This document shows, one piece after another, positions 8,382 through 18,055 of a DNA stretch of 64,000 bases. This stretch comes from Verrucomicrobiota bacterium (GTDB taxonomy: Bacteria > Verrucomicrobiota > Verrucomicrobiia > Limisphaerales > JAFGQR01): the NCBI GenBank assembly GCA_016935555.1, contig JAFGQR010000022.1, forward strand, positions 30,432 through 94,431, given 5' to 3'. Under the pieces are notes generated by a model, which searched no databases, was not told the DNA's origin, and saw nothing but the letters and a program-made list of their open reading frames with translations. The position numbers and the translations under genes were made by a program. Positions within the stretch are counted from its first letter, which is position 1, and each line of letters begins with the position of its first letter.

Positions 8382-9920
8382 ATGCGAACACTTCTGATTG
8401 GCATTGACAGCGGCACGCAATCCACCAAGGCGCTGGTGGTCGACGCCCGCAGCGGGCGCGTCGTCGGCGCCGGCGCCGCGGCCTACGACCTGATTGCCGG
8501 CCTGCCGCCTGGCGCCAAGGAACAGCATCCCGCGACCTGGCGCGATGCCACCGTGAAGGCTGTCCGAGGGGCTCTCAAACAGGCGCGGGCCCGGGCAGCG
8601 GAGGTGAAGGCCATGGGAGTCAGCGGCCAGCAGCACGGCTTCGTGCCGCTGGACAAGGCGGGCCAGGTGATCCGGCCTGCCAAGCTCTGGTGCGACACGT
8701 CGACCAGCGCCGAGTGCGACACGATCACGGCGCGGCTTGGGGGGCTGAAGGGGGCGATTCGCCGCCTGGGCAACGCCGTGCTGCCCGGATTCACCGCATC
8801 AAAAATCCTCTGGCTCAAGCAGCATGAGCCGAAGCACTATGCGCGGCTGGGGATGGTGTTGTTGCCGCACGACTACTTGAACTACTGGCTGACCGGCCAG
8901 GCTGTGATGGAATACGGCGATGCCAGCGGCACCGCCTTGCTGGACGTCCGCAAGCGCCAATGGTCCGCCGCCGTGCTGGAAGCGATCGACAGCGGCTTGC
9001 GGGACAAGTTGCCGCCCCTGCAGCCCAGCGACCAGCCGGTCGGCACCCTGCAGGCCGCCACGGCCAGGGCGCTGGGCCTGACCAGCAACGTGCTGGTGAG
9101 CGCCGGCGGCGGCGACAACATGATGGGCGCCATTGGCACCGGCAACACCCGCCAGGGCGTCATCACCGCAAGCTTCGGCACCAGCGGCACCATCTATGCC
9201 TGCTCCGAACAACCCGTCGTCGATCCCCAAGGCGAAATCGCCGCGTTCTGCGATTCCACCAACCGCTGGCTGCCCCTGCTCTGCACCATGAATGTCACCG
9301 TCGCCACCGAAATGGTCCGCGAGGATTTCAAAATGTCCCACGCCGCCTTCGAAGCCGCCGCCGCCCAAGCGCCTGCGGGCTCGGACGGCTTGTGTCTTCT
9401 GCCTTACCTGGAAGGCGAACGCACGCCGAATGTGCCCGAAGGCACCGGCGTGTTCCTTGGCGTGTCCCCCCGCACCTTCACCGCCCCGCACTTCGCCCGC
9501 GCCGCCATGGAAGGTGTCACCCTCGGAATGAACTACGGCCTGCGCCGGCTCGCCCAGCTCGGCGTCCAACCCGCGCAGATTCGCGCCACGGGCGGCGGCG
9601 CCCGTTCGGCACTGTGGCGTCAGATCATGGCCGACATTTTCAATGCCGAGGTCGTCACCTTGAAGGTGGCCGAAGGCGCCGCTTACGGCGCCGCCCTCCA
9701 GGCGCTCTGGTGCTGGCGCCGCCACCAGGGCGAACGCCTCACCATCACCGACATCACCGACGCGTTTGTGAAGTTGAACCCGGCCGACACAGCGCGTCCG
9801 AAGGCGGCGCGGGTCAGAGTCTACCGCGAAGCGCAGGCGCTCCAGGATGAATTGTCCCTGGCGCTGCGCCCTGTGTTCGCGCGTCACCGCGCCTTCGTGG
9901 CCCCAAACGCGGCCCGGTGA
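8382..9920 (+). CDS. xylB: Xylulokinase (FGGY carbohydrate kinase)
   Basis: 512 aa. An FGGY-family sugar kinase with phosphate-binding IGIDSGTQSTKALVVD at the N-terminus. SGQQHGFVPLD is the xylulokinase-type substrate loop. GGGDNMMGAIGTG and the C-terminal ATGGGARSALWRQIMADIF signature are also present. It should phosphorylate D-xylulose to xylulose 5-phosphate for the pentose phosphate pathway. The ATG at 8382 follows a GGAG five nucleotides upstream and starts the fold cleanly; an earlier in-frame start at 8319 adds non-homologous residues. No xylose isomerase or transporter is adjacent, so specificity for xylulose over other pentuloses is inferred. Confidence 0.9.
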   Translation: MRTLLIGIDSGTQSTKALVVDARSGRVVGAGAAAYDLIAGLPPGAKEQHPATWRDATVKAVRGALKQARARAAEVKAMGVSGQQHGFVPLDKAGQVIRPAKLWCDTSTSAECDTITARLGGLKGAIRRLGNAVLPGFTASKILWLKQHEPKHYARLGMVLLPHDYLNYWLTGQAVMEYGDASGTALLDVRKRQWSAAVLEAIDSGLRDKLPPLQPSDQPVGTLQAATARALGLTSNVLVSAGGGDNMMGAIGTGNTRQGVITASFGTSGTIYACSEQPVVDPQGEIAAFCDSTNRWLPLLCTMNVTVATEMVREDFKMSHAAFEAAAAQAPAGSDGLCLLPYLEGERTPNVPEGTGVFLGVSPRTFTAPHFARAAMEGVTLGMNYGLRRLAQLGVQPAQIRATGGGARSALWRQIMADIFNAEVVTLKVAEGAAYGAALQALWCWRRHQGERLTITDITDAFVKLNPADTARPKAARVRVYREAQALQDELSLALRPVFARHRAFVAPNAAR

Positions 9921-10101
9921 GCGCCGGGCGTTGACCCCTGGGCGCCGGCTCCAAGGCCGCCGCCGCTTGCGCCCCGCGAGAGCGCACGCCCGCACCCCGC
10001 GCCGGGGGGCTTGCGCACGTCTGCGCTTGATCGGGCGAATTCCAGCGTGCAAAGATTTTCCCCCGGTTGCCGCGGCGACAGGCCGTGCCAGCCGCAATGC
10101 G

Positions 10102-11955
10102 ATGTGCGACGTGCGAAGCAGACAGACCGGTGACGGCCAGGCAGGCGCGGGGAGCGTCGATGCCGGTTGGGGACGCGTGCGGCGGGCGGGGTGGGCATGG
10201 ATGGCGGCCGGGGTGGCGGCGGCGCTGACGGGGGGCGCCTTGCGGGGCGCGACGCTGACGGCCGCGCTTGATCGGAGCATGGTACCGCTGGGCGAGAGCG
10301 TCACGTTGTCGCTGATCTTCGAAGGAGGCGCCCCGCCGGGCAGCCCGCGGCTGCCGGAGCTGGTTGGGGTGCGGGTGCAGCCGGGGGTAAGCCAGCGGAG
10401 CGAATTCACCTTTGTGAACGGGCGGCAGAGTTCGCGTCAGATTTTCGACTACGTGCTGGTGCCGCTGCGCTTGGGGGAGGTGGTGGTGCCGGGTTTGCAG
10501 ATCCAGGTGGGGCAGGAGGTGTTGAGGAGCCAGCCGCTGGTGCTGAAGGTGGTCGAGGGCACCGCTCGCAACGCGGTCACCAACCTGGCCTTCCTCCGCC
10601 TGGTCGCGACGCGGAAGCAGGTGTATGTGGGCGAGCCGTTCCGGGTGGAGATGCAATTGTATGTGCGCCTGCAGGGGGCCACGGACGTGAACCGCCCGCA
10701 GCTTGCCGCCGAGGGATTCTCGTTCGGGCAGATCCAACAGGGCCCGCAAAGCCGCACCCAGGTGGAAGGCGGCGTGTTTGACGTGGTCACCTTCCAGCTG
10801 GCGGCGACCCCGGTCAAGGCGGGCATGCTCAAGCTGGGGCCGGCCACGTGCGATCTGACGCTGCTGATTCCCTCGGGGGCGCCGCAGCGGCGACTGGATC
10901 CTTTTGGGGATCCGTTCGGGTTGTTTGGCGGGCGGAACCTGAGGCGGCATCCCACGACGATTGCCAGCGAAATCCTCCCGGTGGAGGTGCTGCCGTTGCC
11001 CGGCACCCAGGTGCCGCCCACATTCAACGGCGCGGTGGGCCGTTTCCAGTTGAACGTCACCGCCAGCCCCACGGAAGTTGCAGTCGGCGACCCGATCACG
11101 GTGCGGGTCCAGATCTCCGGCACCGGCCCGATTGAGGCGCTCAACCTGCCGACCCAGCCCGCCTGGAAAGAGTTCAAAACCTACCCGCCCTCCAGCGAGT
11201 TCGCCGCGGGCGACCCGCTTCATTTGTCGGGAACGAAGACCTTCACCCAGGTGCTGATTCCGCAGAATCACGAGATCAAGACGCTCCCGCCGTTTACGTT
11301 CTCGTACTTCGATTCGCAGGCCCGCCAATACCGAACGCTGTCCGGCCCCGCGATCGCGCTGACCGTGAAGGCCGAGACCAGCCCGGCCGCGCCGCCGCCG
11401 CTCCTGGCGTCGAACCCGGCGCCCCATGTCCCGGTGCCGGTGGATGATGTGTTGCCGGTGCAGACGCGCCTGGAGGGGGCAGCCATGCCGGAGCCATTTC
11501 TGGCGTCGCAGCCGTGGTTTCTGGGGGTGCAGAGCCTGCCCGTGCTCGCCTGGCTGTCCATCTGGCTCTGGCGCAAGCGCGCCGACAGGCTCGCCCACAA
11601 CCCCAGGCTCCGCCGGCAGCGCGAGGTGGCGCGGGAGGTTCGCGCTGGCCTGGCATCGCTGCGCGCCCAGGCCGCCGCGGGCCAGCCGGCCGGGTTTTTC
11701 GCCACGCTGTTCCACCTGCTCCAACAGCAAATCGGGGAGCGCCTCGATACCGCCTCCTCCGCGATCACCGAAGCGGTGATCGAGGAGCGGTTGACCGGAG
11801 CCGGCTTGCCGGAGGCGGTGCTCGCGGATCTGCACGAGTTGTTTCAAAGCTGCAACCTTGCCCGCTATGCCCCCACCCAAAGCACCCAGGAACTGGTCGC
11901 CCTGGTGCCCCGGGTCGAATCCACCCTCCGCGCCCTGCAGACCTGGACGCCATGA
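10102..11955 (+). CDS. batD: BatD-family protein (oxygen-tolerance locus)
   Basis: About 617 aa from the ATG at 10102. It has a signal-peptide-like segment (AGWAWMAAGVAAALTGGALRGA), a large extracytoplasmic part with BatD-type repeats (SMVPLGESVTLSL; QVYVGEPFRVEMQLYV; PTEVAVGDPITVRVQI) and a C-terminal membrane helix (SLPVLAWLSIWLW) followed by a basic cytoplasmic tail. BatD proteins belong to the Bat (Bacteroides aerotolerance) membrane complex with VWA-domain proteins BatA/BatB; their exact function is unclear. The next gene overlaps by ATGA and is BatE-like, which supports the call. BatA/BatB and the MoxR ATPase are not in the immediate neighbourhood. The start is uncertain because the frame is open further upstream. 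Confidence 0.8.
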   Translation: MCDVRSRQTGDGQAGAGSVDAGWGRVRRAGWAWMAAGVAAALTGGALRGATLTAALDRSMVPLGESVTLSLIFEGGAPPGSPRLPELVGVRVQPGVSQRSEFTFVNGRQSSRQIFDYVLVPLRLGEVVVPGLQIQVGQEVLRSQPLVLKVVEGTARNAVTNLAFLRLVATRKQVYVGEPFRVEMQLYVRLQGATDVNRPQLAAEGFSFGQIQQGPQSRTQVEGGVFDVVTFQLAATPVKAGMLKLGPATCDLTLLIPSGAPQRRLDPFGDPFGLFGGRNLRRHPTTIASEILPVEVLPLPGTQVPPTFNGAVGRFQLNVTASPTEVAVGDPITVRVQISGTGPIEALNLPTQPAWKEFKTYPPSSEFAAGDPLHLSGTKTFTQVLIPQNHEIKTLPPFTFSYFDSQARQYRTLSGPAIALTVKAETSPAAPPPLLASNPAPHVPVPVDDVLPVQTRLEGAAMPEPFLASQPWFLGVQSLPVLAWLSIWLWRKRADRLAHNPRLRRQREVAREVRAGLASLRAQAAAGQPAGFFATLFHLLQQQIGERLDTASSAITEAVIEERLTGAGLPEAVLADLHELFQSCNLARYAPTQSTQELVALVPRVESTLRALQTWTP

Positions 11956-12839
11956 CCGGAACCCGCTGCCGCCTGCTTGCAGTCCCCGCCGCCAGACGCC
12001 GGCTTCGCCGCCGTCACGCGCCGGGCCAGGACGGGGCTGCACTTGCGAACGGCGGCCATGGCGGCCCGGGACGCCGCGCGGGATGGCGGGTGCGGCTTGG
12101 GGTTTGGGTGGGGATGGTGGCAGCGACCCACGGGTTTGCGGCGCCGAGCGCGTTCGACGCCGCCAACCAGCTCTACTTCGAGGGCCGGTTCGCGGAGGCG
12201 GCTGCGGCGTATGAGCGGATGATTGACGCAGGCCGGGCGTCGGGGGTGGTCTGGTACAACCTTGGGAATGCCTGGTACAAAGCCGGCCAGCCCGGCCGCG
12301 CCATCGCCGCGTATTTGCGGGCGCGGGAACTGAACCCGCGCGACCCCGACCTCCGGTTCAATCTCCGTTTTGTGCGGGAGAAGGTGACCGGGAGGGACGT
12401 GCGTGCGGATCCGGCCTGGCGGCGGGTGCTGCGGGCGCTGACGCTGAACGAGTGGTCGAGGCTGTGGGCGGCGGTGTTTTGGGGTTGGTTTGTGCTGTTG
12501 ATGCTGCGGGAACTGCGTCCGGCGTGGCGCAAGCCGCTGCACACCGCGAGCGCGCTGGCCGGCACGGCCACCGTTCTCCTGGCGATAGCGCTGACGGCAG
12601 CGTGGCGGCTTTCCCGGGTGCCCACCGCCGTGGTGATCCGAACCGAAGCGGTCGTTCGACAGGGCCCGTTGGAGCGATCCCCCGTGGCGTTCAAGCTGCG
12701 CGACGGATCGGAATTGGTCGTCCAGGATCAGCAGGAGATCGTCGACCAGGGGCGAACGCAACAGTGGCTGCGCATCCAGGACGCCGGCGGACGGATGGGG
12801 TGGCTGCGGCGCGACGAGGTGGTGGTGACGCAGGGGTGA
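11952..12839 (+). CDS. BatE-like TPR and SH3 membrane protein
   Basis: 295 aa, starting in a 4-bp ATGA overlap with batD, so translationally coupled. After a probable signal/anchor segment (VRLGVWVGMVAATHGFAAPS) come tetratricopeptide repeats (NQLYFEGRFAEAAAAYERM; WYNLGNAWYKAGQPGRAIAAYLRARELNPRD), two membrane helices (WAAVFWGWFVLLML; GTATVLLAIALTAAW) and a C-terminal SH3-like domain ending QWLRIQDAGGRMGWLRRDEV. TPR, transmembrane helices and SH3 are the architecture of BatE proteins. It probably acts at the inner membrane with BatD; the molecular role is unknown. Confidence 0.78.
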   Translation: MTGTRCRLLAVPAARRRLRRRHAPGQDGAALANGGHGGPGRRAGWRVRLGVWVGMVAATHGFAAPSAFDAANQLYFEGRFAEAAAAYERMIDAGRASGVVWYNLGNAWYKAGQPGRAIAAYLRARELNPRDPDLRFNLRFVREKVTGRDVRADPAWRRVLRALTLNEWSRLWAAVFWGWFVLLMLRELRPAWRKPLHTASALAGTATVLLAIALTAAWRLSRVPTAVVIRTEAVVRQGPLERSPVAFKLRDGSELVVQDQQEIVDQGRTQQWLRIQDAGGRMGWLRRDEVVVTQG

Positions 12840-12844
12840 GCCCC

Positions 12845-14389
12845 TTACTTGTATTGCAGATCGATGCGGTTGCGCTGCAGCGTGGATCCTTCACGCCGGT
12901 AGAGTTCGGACAGGGCGGTGTTGTAGGCCGCCAGCGCGGCGATCTCTCCATACCGCTTCTCGGTCAGCTGACGCTGGAAGTCCAACACGAAATAACTCGT
13001 GCTCTTGCCGTTCTCCATCTTCTTGCGTTCCGCGTCCAGGGCGGCCTCGGCAAAGATGCGGGCCTCGCGAGTGGCCCCGGCCGCTTCATAGGCGGCGCGG
13101 GCGGTGTTGACGGCTTTTTCGATGCTGACGAGGATGTCCAAGTGGAGCAGGCGGAGCTGGTTCTTGAGTTGTTCCATCTGCTCCTTGCGGGCCTTGTGCC
13201 GGTTGCGTGCGTCCGTGTTGCCCAAGGGGATCGACAGCACGCCGCCGAAGGAGTAGCGGGCGTTGCGCTCCAGCTCGACGTCGGCCAGCACGTCCGCGAA
13301 GCTGCCGTCTTCGTTGTTGCCGCTCCGCCCGTAGGTGGCCACGAACTGCAGCGTGGGAAAGAGCTGGTTGTGCGCGTATTTCACCTCCAACCCCTTCATC
13401 TCCACCTGCAACTTCGCCTGGTTGTAGTCCGGCCGCAGCGAGATCCCCATCAGCCAGCTCTCGTTCAGATTATACGCCTCGGGGATGGCCAGCAGCTTCT
13501 CCGAGGGCAGCGGCTGGACCTGGTACCAATCGCCGTAATCGTCCGCCAGCAGCCGCTTCAGGTCGTTCTCGGAATTGGCCAGGTCCAGCCGCGCCTTGAT
13601 CAGGGCGGCCCGGGCGGAGGCGACGTCCGATTCGACCTGTTTTTCGTCCAGGGGCACGGCCACGCCCACCTTGACCCGCTGCCTGGTTTCGCTCAGCAAC
13701 TGCTCGTTGAGCTGCAGCGAAACCTCCGCCACACGCACGTTCTCCACCGCCGCAATCAGCGCGTAATACGCCTGCTCGGTCGTCGCCACCGTCTGCAAAA
13801 TCCGGTTCTCAAGCATGAATTCGGCCATCTTGAGCGCGCGCCGGTTGAGCTGGATCGTCAGCCGGCCGGCGTCCGTCCAGAAATTCCGGAGCAAATCCTG
13901 CCGGAACGTCACGCCGGCCGCCCCCGTATAGACGTCGACCGGCATGTTCGTCGCCCCAAAACCGGCCCGGGCGCCGCGGGTGCCATAGATGTGGGAGGCG
14001 TCGGCTCCGATTTCGAGCTGGCTGCCGTAGGGGCTGCGGAAGGTCAGGAAGGTCGAGTTGAACGCGTTGTTGAACTGGCGGGCCCCGGGGATGCTGAGGT
14101 CGATGGAGGGATCGTAGGAACCTTCGCTCTTGGAGAAGGCATGGGTGACCGACGCGTTGAGGGTCGGCTCGTAGTAGGCATACGTGCCCCGCAGGTTGTA
14201 ATGGGCGATCCGCGGCTCATGCCGGGCCACCCTGATCTCGAGGTTGTGTTCCAGCGCCAGCGCAATGCATTCCATGCGGGACAGGTGCCGGACGGTCGCG
14301 TTGGTGCTGTCCGGAACCGTCAGTTGCCCCTCCACACCCAGAGCCGCCCCGGCCACGGCCAGACAATAAAATGTCGTCACGAGTCGCAT
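12845..14389 (-). CDS. TolC-family outer membrane efflux protein
   Basis: 514 aa with a signal peptide (MRLVTTFYCLAVAGAALGVEG). It has the repetitive alpha-helical pattern of TolC-type channels: ECIALALEHNLEIRVARHEP near the N-terminus; YYALIAAVENVRVAEVSLQLNEQLLSETRQRVK; VESDVASARAALIKARLDLANSENDLKRLL; and a second half with similar helices. TolC-like proteins form trimeric outer-membrane ducts for efflux pumps or type I secretion. No adaptor or pump gene is adjacent (the HlyD-like fragment at 50.5 kb is far away and broken). The GTG at 14416 also opens the frame, but the ATG at 14389 gives a clean signal peptide. It converges with the BatE-like gene, with 5 bp between stops. Confidence 0.88.
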   Translation of the reverse strand: MRLVTTFYCLAVAGAALGVEGQLTVPDSTNATVRHLSRMECIALALEHNLEIRVARHEPRIAHYNLRGTYAYYEPTLNASVTHAFSKSEGSYDPSIDLSIPGARQFNNAFNSTFLTFRSPYGSQLEIGADASHIYGTRGARAGFGATNMPVDVYTGAAGVTFRQDLLRNFWTDAGRLTIQLNRRALKMAEFMLENRILQTVATTEQAYYALIAAVENVRVAEVSLQLNEQLLSETRQRVKVGVAVPLDEKQVESDVASARAALIKARLDLANSENDLKRLLADDYGDWYQVQPLPSEKLLAIPEAYNLNESWLMGISLRPDYNQAKLQVEMKGLEVKYAHNQLFPTLQFVATYGRSGNNEDGSFADVLADVELERNARYSFGGVLSIPLGNTDARNRHKARKEQMEQLKNQLRLLHLDILVSIEKAVNTARAAYEAAGATREARIFAEAALDAERKKMENGKSTSYFVLDFQRQLTEKRYGEIAALAAYNTALSELYRREGSTLQRNRIDLQYK

Positions 14390-14519
14390 TGGGCCCAGAG
14401 CTTGGGCGAATTCCACCGTTTCGTCAACTCGACTCGCAACGCCCCGGCCTTAGCCAGGCGGGAGCCGGCGCGTTGTCGGCTTGTCAAAGCGGCGCCAACG
14501 TGCGAAGAAGGCGCACGGC

Positions 14520-16595
14520 ATGTCGAGTGAACCCTTGACGAGACAGGCGCTGATCGAACAGGCACGCCGGTGCGACTTCTTCCAGGGGGCGCTGCGCGAA
14601 TTGGCGCGTGAATTGCCGCTCGAGGACGCCGACCTGAACGCCACCATCGCAGAGGCGGTCGCTGCTCGAGACGAGCGCGCCTTTCGCAGCCTTTTCTATG
14701 CGGCGATCGGCACAGGGCGCCACGTGGACGGCCGGCATCTGGCCGAAGGCAGCGCCTTGTTCGGTGCGCCGGATCAGCTGCTGTGTGCCGCGCGGTCGTG
14801 CAGTGGCGACGTTGCGGCGGCCCTGCTGGCGGCGGTGCAGGGCGGCCGCATGGGATGCGAACGCGAAGCCTTGGCCCTGGTGGTGGCGCAACTGTGGTCC
14901 GAGGACCGCCAAGCCGCCCTCCCGCCGGGATTTCTCGCCACCGCCCGAAGCTTCGCGCGGCGCACCGCCGACAACGTGTTCGCGCAAACCAACCTCGCCG
15001 TGCTGGCCCGCCTCTCCAAGGACAAGCAGCTCCTCTGCATCCTGGACGCCCACGAGATGCCCGCCACCGGCCGCCTGGTCGAGGCCACCGAGCAGTCCTT
15101 CCGCAACTGGTTCCAAGGACCGCCATGGAAGGCCGTGCCCGAACAACGCCCCCCCGTCATGCTCTCCGGTTACACCGTCCGCCGCGCCGTGCCGCGCGTC
15201 TGGCGCAACGACCCCTGCCCGTGCGGCAGCGGCAAGAAATACAAAAAATGCTGCTTCGCAAAAGACCAGCTCCGCCTCCTGCAATCCTCGGCCGTGGCGG
15301 GATTGACCCTGGACGAATGGCGCCACCAGCCGGAACTCGCACTGACGGCCGAGCGGCTCTCCCAGATGCGCTCCTACGAGGTGGTGAAGCTGGATCCCGC
15401 CCGGGTGTCGCCCGACCTCCACGAGCATCTCCTGGACCGGCTGCTGATCTTCAAGGAACACGACGCCATCGTCCGCTTCTTCGAAACCGTCGGCTACCAC
15501 GACAGCCTCGAATTCTACTGGGATTGGGCCGTCGAAACCGCAGGCACCGACCGCGAAACCGAAATCATCCGCCGGTTGCTCGCGCTGCGCCCCGGCTTGG
15601 ACCCCGCCACGCTGCCTCTCAAGGTGCGCCTCCTGCTCGCCGACACCCAGGGCGCCGCGCTTCTGGACCTGGTCGAAACCGAGGCGCGCCGGGCATTGCA
15701 AGCCGAAGACAGCCCCGACGAATTGGCTTCCATGGCCTATTCCCTCCTCGAAAGCCGCGTCCCCGCCCTCGGCGTGCTGGTCGCACGCAGCCTGCTGCCC
15801 ATCGTCGGCCCTTGGGAAGGCGAATTCCTCCTCGACGCCCTGCTCCAGGCCCGCGACAAGCTCGAACTCGGCAGCGACGAACCCTTCGAGACCATCTTCC
15901 AGGAACGCTTCGCCGGGGAACCCGACGAACCCCGCGAATCCGAAGCCCTCGCCGCCGTCCGCCTCGACCTCGACGCCAAGACCAGCGAAGTCCAACGCCT
16001 CCGCGCCGAACTTAAAAACATCTACCGCGAAATGGAAAAACGCCGGCAGCGCGCCGCCGTCGCCCCCGCCGAACCCCGGCCCGCGCCGGCCGACGACGCC
16101 AGTATGGCCGACCTGCGGACGAAGGTGTCCTCGCTCCGGGGGCTCCTCAAGGAACGCCACACCGAACGCAACCAGCTCCGCCGTGAACTGCAGCTGGCTC
16201 GCGACCAACTGGCCGCCATCCCCCCGCCCGCCGCCTCCCCGGCGTCCCCACAAGACACGGACGCTCCCGAACGCGAAGACGACCTCTTGCTGGCCGAGTC
16301 CGACTTGGGCCGGCAGCCCGTCCGCATCCCGGAGTTCTCCCCGAAATTCGCCCACGCCACAGCCGGCCTGCCGCGCTTTGCTGTCCGCGCCGCATTGGTG
16401 CTCGTGGCGCGCCTGGCTGCCGGCGAAACGTCCGCCTTTGCAGGGGTGCGCCGCCTGCGCGCCTGGCCCGACGTCTATCGGCAACGCGTCGGCAGCGATT
16501 ATCGGCTCCTGTTCCGGCTGCCCGAAGACCGGGTCGACGTCGTCGACCTGATCAACCGCCGCGACCTCGAGCGCACGCTCAAATGCCGGCCCTGA
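14520..16595 (+). CDS. SEC-C zinc-motif protein with coiled coil and RelE/ParE-like C-terminus
   Basis: 691 aa. A SEC-C metal-binding motif ([16 protein letters not shown]) lies at about residues 230-245, as in SecA tails and many uncharacterised proteins. A helical middle region follows. A charged, coiled-coil stretch comes next (about 480-580; [47 protein letters not shown]). The last about 80 residues ([17 protein letters not shown], then [15 protein letters not shown] and [14 protein letters not shown]) resemble the RelE/ParE/YoeB toxin fold. The ATG at 14520 follows GAAGAAGG by about 10 nt; a TTG at 14481 is possible. Function is unknown: the C-terminus may be an RNA-binding or inactive toxin-like module. 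No antitoxin gene is adjacent. Confidence 0.72.
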   Translation: MSSEPLTRQALIEQARRCDFFQGALRELARELPLEDADLNATIAEAVAARDERAFRSLFYAAIGTGRHVDGRHLAEGSALFGAPDQLLCAARSCSGDVAAALLAAVQGGRMGCEREALALVVAQLWSEDRQAALPPGFLATARSFARRTADNVFAQTNLAVLARLSKDKQLLCILDAHEMPATGRLVEATEQSFRNWFQGPPWKAVPEQRPPVMLSGYTVRRAVPRVWRNDPCPCGSGKKYKKCCFAKDQLRLLQSSAVAGLTLDEWRHQPELALTAERLSQMRSYEVVKLDPARVSPDLHEHLLDRLLIFKEHDAIVRFFETVGYHDSLEFYWDWAVETAGTDRETEIIRRLLALRPGLDPATLPLKVRLLLADTQGAALLDLVETEARRALQAEDSPDELASMAYSLLESRVPALGVLVARSLLPIVGPWEGEFLLDALLQARDKLELGSDEPFETIFQERFAGEPDEPRESEALAAVRLDLDAKTSEVQRLRAELKNIYREMEKRRQRAAVAPAEPRPAPADDASMADLRTKVSSLRGLLKERHTERNQLRRELQLARDQLAAIPPPAASPASPQDTDAPEREDDLLLAESDLGRQPVRIPEFSPKFAHATAGLPRFAVRAALVLVARLAAGETSAFAGVRRLRAWPDVYRQRVGSDYRLLFRLPEDRVDVVDLINRRDLERTLKCRP

Positions 16596-16717
16596 TCCCG
16601 CCGCCTCCCGCTGCCCTCCGGCAGCCGTGCCGCCGCCCCATGCCGACAAGCCCCTCAAACCGCCCCGTTAACAAAAACGCTTCTTCGGCAGTTTCAATGG
16701 AATCGCTCCGCTGAACA

Positions 16718-16751
16718 GAAATCCGAAACCCGAATCTCGAAATTCGAAACA
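16718..16751. repeat. Short CCGAAAC/TCGAAAT intergenic repeat
   Basis: Upstream of the next gene lie degenerate 6-7 bp units (TCCGAAAC, CCGAATC, TCGAAAT, TCGAAAC) in tandem, directly followed by an A-rich run. It resembles the CGAAC-type units near 42870. Role unknown. Confidence 0.4.
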
Positions 16752-16848
16752 AAAAAAAGCGCCGGTGCCCGGTCGACAAATCCGGAAAATGGCCGACAGT
16801 AAGCCCGACAGATTACCCATTGCTGGGCAACCACTCTTGAGATCAAGC

Positions 16849-17907
16849 ATGCACACTGACCCCTGTACCCCTCGGGCGGGCAATATTCCCACCTCGCTTC
16901 GTGTCATGGGACTCGCCGCCCTCATCCTGGCCGGCCTCGGATTCGCGGCAACGGCCGCCCCAACCGCCGTCACCTGGAACGTGGACCCCGCAAGCAGCTA
17001 CATCCGTCTGACCATTCCCGACCAGACCCTCGCCGTGGAGGGTGTGGGCAACGTCACGGTTCGCATGCGCGACGCCACCAGCACCACGGAATGGACCGAC
17101 GCCGGCGGACGACGCGCCGCCATCGACGGGGAGATTGTCACGCTTTACGACGACGGCCACTCCATCGCGTTCGTCGGCGGTGCTCACAACCTTTATGCCC
17201 TCGAAACCACCAGCCTCCGGCCTGACCCGGCCCAGTGGGACCCGGCCACCACCAATTACACCGGCACGGGCACCGCCCCGGCCGCCCTGGGAGGCCGGGT
17301 CCGGGCGTCGTATGTCCTTGCATTCGACGCCGCCTTCGTGGCCTTTCGCGATGTCAGGCTGGATATCACCAACGCCACAGGCGCCCCCATCGGCATCACC
17401 AGCGGGACCTTTCCCGCCGACACCACCCGCTGCGGGATCGTCACGGCGCTGGCGGACGTCGACGGGCTGGAGCTGCCGTTGGAGCTGGGGCAACCCATCC
17501 CGGACGTGCTTCACGGCAGCCTGCCCCCGGTGGTCGAGCTGAATGCCGCCGGCGGCGCCATCACCGACCTGGGCGGGCTGAGCAGGCAGTTGACCTACAC
17601 CATCCACATCCCCCAACTCGCCATGGACCTGAGCGGCACCGTCGTCACCGGATCCGCCGCCGGCCTGGTCGTGGCCTCCGCAACGCTCCCCCCGCCGCCC
17701 CCCCTCCTCACCGCCCGCAAAGCGGGGCCGGACCTGGTGCTCGCCTGGTCCACGAACGCGGCGGGGTTCTCGCTGGAATGCGCCAAGGTGCTGCCCGCGG
17801 CCACCTGGTCGCCGGCCTCCCCGGCGCCCGTGATTGTGGACGGCCACTACGTTGTCACGAACGCCATGACGCTCGACACGGTGTTCTATCGGCTGCGCTA
17901 CCCGTAA
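16849..17907 (+). CDS. Secreted protein of unknown function
   Basis: 352 aa. The signal peptide (VMGLAALILAGLGFAATAAP) is followed by a beta-rich extracellular sequence: VTWNVDPASSYIRLTIPDQ opens the mature part, and the middle has VTVRMRDATSTTEW and RASYVLAFDAAFVAFRDVRLDI. The last about 60 residues (LVLAWSTNAAGFSLECAK, then ATWSPASPAPV and FYRLRYP) form the short beta-sandwich-like tail seen on many secreted verrucomicrobial proteins. A similar tail occurs in the protein at 47235. No catalytic motif is recognised. The first half has a cadence like lipid/YceI-type beta proteins but not enough to name. The start at 16849 gives the signal peptide; the frame is open further upstream without homology. 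Confidence 0.65.
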   Translation: MHTDPCTPRAGNIPTSLRVMGLAALILAGLGFAATAAPTAVTWNVDPASSYIRLTIPDQTLAVEGVGNVTVRMRDATSTTEWTDAGGRRAAIDGEIVTLYDDGHSIAFVGGAHNLYALETTSLRPDPAQWDPATTNYTGTGTAPAALGGRVRASYVLAFDAAFVAFRDVRLDITNATGAPIGITSGTFPADTTRCGIVTALADVDGLELPLELGQPIPDVLHGSLPPVVELNAAGGAITDLGGLSRQLTYTIHIPQLAMDLSGTVVTGSAAGLVVASATLPPPPPLLTARKAGPDLVLAWSTNAAGFSLECAKVLPAATWSPASPAPVIVDGHYVVTNAMTLDTVFYRLRYP

Positions 17908-18055
17908 ACGGGCGTCAACCGCCGCGCCCGCCGCGGCGGCGGGCATGGTTGTTACGCCTCAGGGAAGATGCGGAAGTCTGGGGAGGTGCTTTCTCGCGCT
18001 GGGTGAGGAGATCCGACAATCCACAACCCACAGCCCACAGCCCACAGCCGGAGGT

